6,007 nt of DNA from Chloroflexota bacterium (GTDB taxonomy: Bacteria > Chloroflexota > Anaerolineae > Anaerolineales > Villigracilaceae), in contig JAJYOH010000388.1 in NCBI GenBank assembly GCA_021796315.1, positions 1 to 6,007 on the forward strand, written 5' to 3'. Position numbers and translations under genes: made by a program. This document shows, piece after piece, positions 1 to 6,007 of the stretch (position 1 is its first letter; each line of letters starts with the position of its first letter). The notes under the pieces are model-generated. The model saw nothing but the letters and a program-made list of their open reading frames with translations. It had not been told where the DNA came from and made no database searches.

Positions 1-256
1 AGGCATACTCTTGGCCGAAACAAAAATAACGGGAATCTTTTCCAGGCCCGGTTCGCGGCGCATATAACGAAGCACCTCGATGTCTGAAACATCCGGCATC
101 ATGATATCCAGCAGGATGAGGTCGGGAGTGTCATGGCTGAGGCGCGGTGTAGGTCTTGGTCACTCTAAAGCCGCTGGCGCGCGTCATTTCCGCGAATAGT
201 TCTGCGGCGCCCGGCTTGTCTTCGATGATCATTGCTGTCTTTTGAATATTTGGCAT
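1..256 (-). pseudogene. CheY-like response regulator receiver domain, frameshifted and cut by the window edge
   Basis: This is the N-terminal receiver domain of a two-component response regulator, which normally takes a phosphoryl group on an aspartate from a histidine kinase in the cytoplasm. The start ATG at 256-254 has an AAGGA box (265-261) five bases upstream. The first frame gives an acidic pair in IIEDKP (residues 10-15) and runs to a TGA at 133-131. The second half continues in another frame from about 142 to position 1: SHDTPDLILLDIMMPD holds the phospho-acceptor Asp, and VIFVSAK holds the conserved Ser and Lys. Joining the frames leaves about 38 residues between the acidic pair and the acceptor Asp, whereas CheY-type domains have about 43-45. 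So five or six codons are missing as well as the frame. A sequencing or assembly error remains possible. The C-terminal part lies beyond the left edge, so an attached output domain cannot be excluded. Confidence 0.85.
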
Positions 257-273
257 ATTATCCTTGTTGCATA

Positions 274-302
274 AAAATAGCATAAGATAAGCGAATCTGC
301 AA
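274..302 (-). promoter_or_regulatory. Probable promoter of the response regulator gene
   Basis: On the minus strand TTGCAG (302-297) and TATTTT (279-274) form a -35/-10 pair with a 17-base spacer. The transcription start would fall near 267, giving a very short leader before the AAGGA box and the ATG at 256. This is a sequence match only. Confidence 0.5.
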
Positions 303-313
303 GGGGAAGTATT

Positions 314-453
314 CAGGGCTTTCTTAAAGTCCAAGGGGAATTCCAACCATCGTCATTTTTTACCGCAAAGAGCGCGAAGTACGCTAAGAAAAAAAGAAAT
401 CTTTGCGCTCTTTGCGGGCTTCGCGGTTCATTCTCCGGCTTTAAGAAGCCCTG
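314..453. repeat. Nested palindromic intergenic element, about 140 bp
   Basis: The outer arms CAGGGCTTTCTTAAAG (314-329) and CTTTAAGAAGCCCTG (439-453) are inverted copies that differ by one extra T. Inside them lies a second inverted repeat (364-390 against 399-425). The stretches between outer and inner arms pair only poorly. The element fills the space between two divergent promoters. A run of six T follows the right arm (454-459), so on the plus strand it could fold as a terminator-like hairpin, although no plus-strand gene ends just before it. It may be a MITE-like or REP-like non-coding element; no target-site duplication is obvious at its ends. Confidence 0.7.
364..425. repeat. Hairpin of 9-bp CGCRAAG-type units, three per arm
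   Basis: The left arm is three exact tandem 9-mers: CGCAAAGAG (364-372), CGCGAAGTA (373-381) and CGCTAAGAA (382-390). The right arm is three inverted 9-mers: ATCTTTGCG (399-407), CTCTTTGCG (408-416) and GGCTTCGCG (417-425). The loop is eight bases (391-398), mostly A. The period is exactly nine in both arms. I recall similar CGCRAAG-rich units dispersed in intergenic DNA of many environmental bacteria, but copy number in this genome cannot be judged from one window. Confidence 0.75.
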
Positions 454-462
454 TTTTTTCAA

Positions 463-492
463 TTGGCAAATCGCGTTGCACATCTGTATAAT
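463..492 (+). promoter_or_regulatory. Probable sigma-70-type promoter of the acyl-CoA synthetase gene
   Basis: TTGGCA (463-468) and a perfect TATAAT (487-492) are separated by 18 bases. Transcription would begin near 499, about 20 bases before the ATG at 520. The promoter argues against the upstream in-frame TTG at 463 as the start codon, because that TTG lies inside the -35 box. Confidence 0.65.
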
Positions 493-519
493 GGAAGTAA
501 TTCGCCCAAGGAGATTTTT

Positions 520-2499
<1,980 letters not shown>

Positions 2500-2533
2500 A
2501 CCTTTGGGGGAATGCACAGGTATTGAAACTGTA

Positions 2534-2539
2534 TATAAT
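2534..2539 (+). promoter_or_regulatory. Possible -10 box for the first FGE-domain lipoprotein gene
   Basis: A TATAAT sits 34 bases before the ATG at 2574, in an AT-rich patch of the 74-base gap after the acyl-CoA synthetase gene. No good -35 box lies at the right distance (ATGCAC at 2512-2517 is weak). Transcription may start here or read through from the upstream gene. Confidence 0.35.
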
Positions 2540-2573
2540 AAAGTTGTACAAAAACTCGGAGAGAGGAGAACTG

Positions 2574-4217
2574 ATGAAACACCTGAGATTTAATTTTTAC
2601 GCGGCCATGGCGTTGTTGATCTTGGCATCGCTGGCGTGCTCGCTGTTTTCTGCGCCGCCGACTGCCGCGCCATCGACCGAAGCGCCAGCGGAACCGTCCA
2701 CAACGGCGACCCTGATTCCGGTCCCGGCCGAAGCGGCAGTAACGCCGACGCTGGTCACGGTCGATTTGTCCGGCCCCCCAATGGAGGTCGGTTCGCTGTT
2801 TCCGTACGTGGATGGCAGTGTGCTGGTAGCTGTGCCGGGCGGTACTTTCACAATGGGACATGGCGGTTCAGATAATCCAATTCATACTGTTACGTTGAGC
2901 GACTTCTGGATTTATCAGGCCAAGGTTACCAACCAGCAATATGCGCTTTGTGTGAATGCTGGTAAATGCAAGACGCCGGACTTGATCGATAACATTGGAT
3001 ACACCGATATCATGCGCGCGAACGATCCGGTTAACGGTGTGAATTGGGATCAGGCTTCTTCGTATTGTTCGTTTGTGCATGGCGCGTTGCCAACCGAGGC
3101 CCAATGGGAGAAAACCGCGCGTGGCCCGGATGGAAATCTTTATCCGTGGGGCGATCATGCGCCGACTTGCGATTACTTGAACTTTAATAACTGTGTAGGC
3201 AAAACCACCGACGTGACGAAGTATCCGCAGGGTCAAAGCTATTACCATGCGTTGGACATGGAAGGCAACGCCTTCGAGTGGGTGGCTGATTGGTATAGCG
3301 CGTTGTATTACAAGATCAGTCCGCTTCACAACCCGTTCGGCCCGGACACAGGTCTGTTGCGTTCGATCCGTTCAGCCGGTTATAAGAGTAAAGCCGAGGA
3401 GACACCAGCCTCGACGCGTCGCTCTGACTTGCCGAAGAGTCATCGCCGTGACCTGGGCTTCCGCTGTGTAGTGGTTGACCCAACTTATTTTGCTCCCCTG
3501 TGCCAGTCAATCGGCTCATCTGACGGTGGCAACTCTGATTGCCCGAAAGTCGGCATTGGTTTGACCCCAAATTGTCCGGCTGGCATTGTGACCGTCACGT
3601 TCACAGACGATCATTCACCGGATCTAAATGCAAACGTAAGCGGCGTTGATCTGCCTAAATGCAGCGTCGTTCAAAAGAGCGGAGACCATGACTTTCCACA
3701 GATCTATAATTGCAGTTCCGGCACCACTGCGATCATCGAATCCAAATGCACTCTCAATGCTTCCGGGCCAGTTAAGTGTGCTGCTCACTACAACCTCAAT
3801 AAATCCACGGGCGTGTGCGAATGGGATGGAACTGGCTCGATAGGAAATCAATGCCTGCCGGGTTATGCCTATGATCCTGCCAGGCAGTGTTGTACTGCGC
3901 CATCAGGCACTGCCGCGAACTATCCCATTTGTCCGACCGGCCAGACGCTGGGATACGTTCCTCCCGGCAACCCCGTATGTGTGCCAAACAGCCAGGCCCA
4001 GAAACAGCCTTATCATAGCGAGCTGGTTCAAGTACAGGACCCAGCCACCTGTACAAGCGGAGGCAAGCCAGGTGGAGGCACTCCGACCGGTGGCGTAACT
4101 CCGACTGGCGGTCAATGTCCGGCAGGCCAAAAGTATGTCTGTGTTCAAAATCCGGCGTGTCGAAATTACCCCCCAACTTCTGCGTGCACTTTGCCACAAG
4201 TATGTAGTTGTCAATAG
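2574..4217 (+). CDS. FGE-sulfatase (SUMF1-like) domain lipoprotein with Cys-rich C-terminal region
   Basis: This is a 547-residue predicted surface lipoprotein. The start at 2574 has AGGAG (2564-2568) five bases upstream and begins a signal peptide with a hydrophobic stretch ending LASLAC, making C22 the probable lipidated Cys; the lipobox is non-classical at -3 (Ser). A Pro/Ala/Thr-rich linker (about 26-70) follows. The FGE-sulfatase domain spans about 83-300, from VPGGTFTMG through LPTEAQWEK, YPWG, DMEGNAFEW and closing LGFRC (294-298). The Cys pair and CHRSYCYRYRC-like segment of active formylglycine-generating enzymes is absent, so catalysis on sulfatases is unlikely. The usual RGGSW motif is replaced by IRSAGY. 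The tail (303-547) carries 20 cysteines and short Cys-bounded modules. The downstream gene encodes a paralogue. A binding or cell-surface structural role is inferred; the ligand is unknown. Confidence 0.88.
   Translation: MKHLRFNFYAAMALLILASLACSLFSAPPTAAPSTEAPAEPSTTATLIPVPAEAAVTPTLVTVDLSGPPMEVGSLFPYVDGSVLVAVPGGTFTMGHGGSDNPIHTVTLSDFWIYQAKVTNQQYALCVNAGKCKTPDLIDNIGYTDIMRANDPVNGVNWDQASSYCSFVHGALPTEAQWEKTARGPDGNLYPWGDHAPTCDYLNFNNCVGKTTDVTKYPQGQSYYHALDMEGNAFEWVADWYSALYYKISPLHNPFGPDTGLLRSIRSAGYKSKAEETPASTRRSDLPKSHRRDLGFRCVVVDPTYFAPLCQSIGSSDGGNSDCPKVGIGLTPNCPAGIVTVTFTDDHSPDLNANVSGVDLPKCSVVQKSGDHDFPQIYNCSSGTTAIIESKCTLNASGPVKCAAHYNLNKSTGVCEWDGTGSIGNQCLPGYAYDPARQCCTAPSGTAANYPICPTGQTLGYVPPGNPVCVPNSQAQKQPYHSELVQVQDPATCTSGGKPGGGTPTGGVTPTGGQCPAGQKYVCVQNPACRNYPPTSACTLPQVCSCQ
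3777..4142 (+). repeat. Cys-bounded modules in the tail of the first lipoprotein
   Basis: Two clear 14-residue modules begin and end with Cys: CAAHYNLNKSTGVC (3777-3818) and CLPGYAYDPARQCC (3852-3893). Two variants of other length follow, starting CPTGQ (3930-3980) and CPAGQ (4116-4142). A short direct repeat, ACTCCGACYGGYGG at 4080-4093 and 4098-4111, encodes a TPTGG doublet between the last two. The same module recurs in the downstream paralogue. Confidence 0.7.
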
Positions 4218-4292
4218 AGTATTGGGAGAGACATCCGATAATTGCTCCTGCGCCAGTCCATAGGGATTCTCACGATAGGTTTTTTATATGTG

Positions 4293-4321
4293 CCCCGCCA
4301 TACCAGTTGGCGGGGACTTTT
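4293..4321 (+). terminator. Intrinsic terminator of the first lipoprotein gene
   Basis: A perfect 8-bp GC-rich stem, CCCCGCCA (4293-4300) with TGGCGGGG (4308-4315), has a seven-base loop and is followed by AC and TTTT (4318-4321). It lies about 75 bases after the stop codon at 4217. The T-run is short, so efficiency may be moderate. Confidence 0.75.
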
Positions 4322-4337
4322 CGTTACAGGGTATAAT
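4307..4337 (+). promoter_or_regulatory. Probable promoter of the second lipoprotein gene, overlapping the terminator
   Basis: A perfect TATAAT (4332-4337) lies 23 bases before the ATG at 4361. The best -35 match is TTGGCG (4307-4312) with a 19-base spacer, slightly long, and it sits in the 3' arm of the terminator hairpin. The -10 is well supported and the -35 less so. Confidence 0.5.
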
Positions 4338-4360
4338 TTTTAACCTACAGGAGAAAACGA

Positions 4361-6007
4361 ATGAAACGCTTAACCTGGATTTTAATGGCGCTCGCGCTGA
4401 CTTTGGCTTCCTGCGCGCCCGCCTCCACCCCAACCCCGACTCTGGCTCCCGTTACCGAGCCTAGTCCAACTTCCGGACCGCCGACCGCGGTCGTCCCGCC
4501 GACGTTAGTTCCGGTGGCGTTGGCAGGTCCGCAGGCCGGTTCGACCATGGCCTGGCTCGACGGCTCCCTGCTGACCTATATCCCCGCAGGAGATTTTGTC
4601 ATGGGACTGGGATCTGGCAACGCTCCGCAAAAGACCATTTCTCTGGACGGATATTGGATTTACAAAACCGATATTACCAACAAGATGTACGCGCAATGCG
4701 TAGCCACCGGCAACTGCGCCGCGCCTGCCCAGGAACTTGGCGCGCCTGTCTACACCAACCCTGATTATGGCGATTATCCCGTCGTCGGCGTGACATGGGA
4801 CATGGCGTCAAATTATTGTCAGTGGACTCAGGGTCAGTTGCCGAGCGAGGCTCAATGGGAGAAAGCCGCTCGCGGTGCGAGTGGCAGCGATTATCCATGG
4901 GGCAACGATAAGCCTGCCTGTGATCTGCTGAATATGCAGGGCTGTCTCGGTCACACGAACGGAGTCAATGATTATCCATCTGGCGCGAGTCAATATGGTG
5001 TGCTGGATATGGAAGGCAACGTCTTCCAGTGGATCCAAGATTTCTATGGCGAGAACTATTACGATAGTATGCCGTCAGCCAATCCCAGCGGCCCGACTTC
5101 AGGCGATTCACACGTGGTCCGCGGTTCCAGTTTTGAGAGCGATGCCGTGCAGACGCTGGCAGGCATTCGCCATTTTGGAGGAAACGCTTATCACAACTAC
5201 GATCTGGGCTTCCGCTGTGTCGTGCCGCAACCCAAAATGATCGCGCCTTCTTGCCAGACCAGTTCCTACGTGCCAACCGGCGCGGCGACGACTGCAACCT
5301 GTCAAGCGCCTGATACAAAGGTCAATGGAAATTATTGCGCGGGCGGAATTGGATACACAACAGTGACCATTCCGGCGGGCACATCGTTTCAGGTGAAGGC
5401 GCTCAGCGGCTCGTATCAAACGAACATAAAAGGTTATCAATGCAGCGAAGCGGTGGTGAACAGCAAGCATATACTAACCTGCAGCGGCCCGAATGATTCC
5501 AGCGGCGAATTGACGGTTTGCAACACAGCTTGCAGCAGCACGTCGAGCGCCGCCAACGTGTCTCCTGTTTGTGATCCTGGCTACTCGCTCGATACTTCTA
5601 CAGGCGTGTGCACCTATGCGCCTATTGCAAGCCAACCTGGCGTGGCTGGTTGTCCGGTTGGTTACAACTTAATTGATCGCGGCGGGCAGAAGGTCTGTGC
5701 GGTGGGCGTCAATCAAAATGGTCAATGCCCAGTGGGCCTGTTCTTCGATAGCCAGTACGGCGCGTGTGTCCCGCCATCTGGCAACTCGGATGCGCCCTAC
5801 GGCATTAATAATTCCTCGCTGGCCGCGCAAACTTATCAGGGATGCGCAGCGGGTTACACTTACGATCAAAATTATCAGTGCTGTCAGGCCAATGTCGGCG
5901 GAGCTTATTCAGGCTGTCCGCTGGGCTTCAAATATGACTCGACGCAAAAAACCTGCATTCCCAGCCAGGTTCGCTCTAGCGGGCCGGGCTGTGTGACCGT
6001 CCAGCTC
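4361..6007 (+). CDS. FGE-sulfatase (SUMF1-like) domain lipoprotein with Cys-module repeats, 3' end beyond the window
   Basis: I translated this frame by hand: it stays open for 549 codons from the ATG at 4361 to the window edge, with no stop. AGGAG (4349-4353) sits seven bases upstream. The signal peptide ends in a classical lipobox, LASC, so C18 is the likely lipidated residue and the protein is probably anchored outside the membrane. A Pro/Thr-rich linker (about 19-60) leads to an FGE-sulfatase domain at about 73-288: IPAGDFVMG, GVTWDMASNYCQW, LPSEAQWEKAARG, YPWG, DMEGNVFQW, VVRGSSF and LGFRC (282-286). As in the upstream paralogue, the active-site Cys pair of true formylglycine-generating enzymes is missing, so a binding or structural role is more likely. 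The tail from about 295 has 19 cysteines, including five Cys-bounded modules between residues 404 and 532. It may be longer than its neighbour. Confidence 0.9.
   Translation, partial: MKRLTWILMALALTLASCAPASTPTPTLAPVTEPSPTSGPPTAVVPPTLVPVALAGPQAGSTMAWLDGSLLTYIPAGDFVMGLGSGNAPQKTISLDGYWIYKTDITNKMYAQCVATGNCAAPAQELGAPVYTNPDYGDYPVVGVTWDMASNYCQWTQGQLPSEAQWEKAARGASGSDYPWGNDKPACDLLNMQGCLGHTNGVNDYPSGASQYGVLDMEGNVFQWIQDFYGENYYDSMPSANPSGPTSGDSHVVRGSSFESDAVQTLAGIRHFGGNAYHNYDLGFRCVVPQPKMIAPSCQTSSYVPTGAATTATCQAPDTKVNGNYCAGGIGYTTVTIPAGTSFQVKALSGSYQTNIKGYQCSEAVVNSKHILTCSGPNDSSGELTVCNTACSSTSSAANVSPVCDPGYSLDTSTGVCTYAPIASQPGVAGCPVGYNLIDRGGQKVCAVGVNQNGQCPVGLFFDSQYGACVPPSGNSDAPYGINNSSLAAQTYQGCAAGYTYDQNYQCCQANVGGAYSGCPLGFKYDSTQKTCIPSQVRSSGPGCVTVQL
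5570..5956 (+). repeat. Five Cys-bounded modules in the tail of the second lipoprotein
   Basis: Modules lie at 5570-5611 (CDPGYSLDTSTGVC), 5651-5698 (CPVGYNLIDRGGQKVC), 5726-5767 (CPVGLFFDSQYGAC), 5843-5884 (CAAGYTYDQNYQCC) and 5915-5956 (CPLGFKYDSTQKTC). Four have exactly 14 residues and one has 16. The consensus is C-x2-G-[YF]-x-[YLF]-D-x5-C, separated by variable linkers of about 9-25 residues rich in Gly, Ser, Pro and Asn. Each module may close one disulfide loop. I do not recognise a named domain. Confidence 0.75.

Noticed and set aside
364..425. A CRISPR-like array from the 9-bp repeats
   Set aside because: Units are 9 bp, contiguous and arranged as two inverted arms; there are no 25-40 bp repeats or unique spacers.
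463..519. An upstream in-frame TTG that would extend the acyl-CoA synthetase by 19 residues
   Set aside because: The TTG is inside the -35 box of a good promoter, the extra residues do not look like the family's N-terminus, and ATG at 520 has a strong AAGGAG at the right distance.
3357..3472. FGE-like domains as variable-region targets of a diversity-generating retroelement
   Set aside because: Such targets often have this fold, but the region before LGFRC is not rich in AAY codons, and no template repeat or reverse transcriptase is visible in the window.
2574..4217. Active formylglycine-generating enzyme or sulfatase-maturation function
   Set aside because: The cysteine pair needed for copper binding and catalysis is absent in both paralogues, and there is no sulfatase next to them.

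Overview
The window looks like chromosomal DNA of an uncultured-type Chloroflexota bacterium, most likely class Anaerolineae. That placement is an inference from style: lipoproteins with Pro/Thr/Ala-rich linkers followed by an FGE-sulfatase (SUMF1-like) domain, near-consensus sigma-70-type promoters with TATAAT boxes, strong AGGAG ribosome binding sites, and an intergenic hairpin built of CGCRAAG units. No taxonomic marker gene is present.

Layout. (1) Positions 1-256, minus strand: the N-terminal part of a CheY-like response regulator, cut by the window edge and broken by a frameshift plus a small deletion. (2) 257-519: a divergent intergenic region with one promoter facing each way and, between them, a roughly 140-bp nested palindrome (314-453) whose core is two arms of three 9-bp units. 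(3) 520-2499, plus strand: a complete 659-residue acyl-CoA synthetase of the acetyl-/acetoacetyl-CoA synthetase type whose acyl pocket differs from true acetate enzymes. (4) 2574-4217: a complete 547-residue lipoprotein with an FGE-like domain and a Cys-rich tail. (5) 4218-4360: an intrinsic terminator whose 3' arm overlaps the likely -35 box of the next gene. (6) 4361-6007: a second, paralogous FGE-domain, Cys-rich lipoprotein, open through the right edge (549 codons seen, no stop).

How the genes relate. The two lipoproteins are clearly tandem duplicates in architecture: lipoprotein signal, low-complexity linker, FGE-like domain ending in LGFRCV, a shared middle region with spaced cysteines, then short Cys-bounded modules of the form C-x2-G-[YF]-x-[YLF]-D-x5-C. 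Neither has the cysteine pair of active formylglycine-generating enzymes, so they are more likely surface binding or structural proteins than sulfatase-maturing enzymes. The CoA ligase is a cytoplasmic metabolic enzyme with no evident functional link to them. The most unusual content is the Cys-module lipoprotein pair and the promoter-flanked palindrome.
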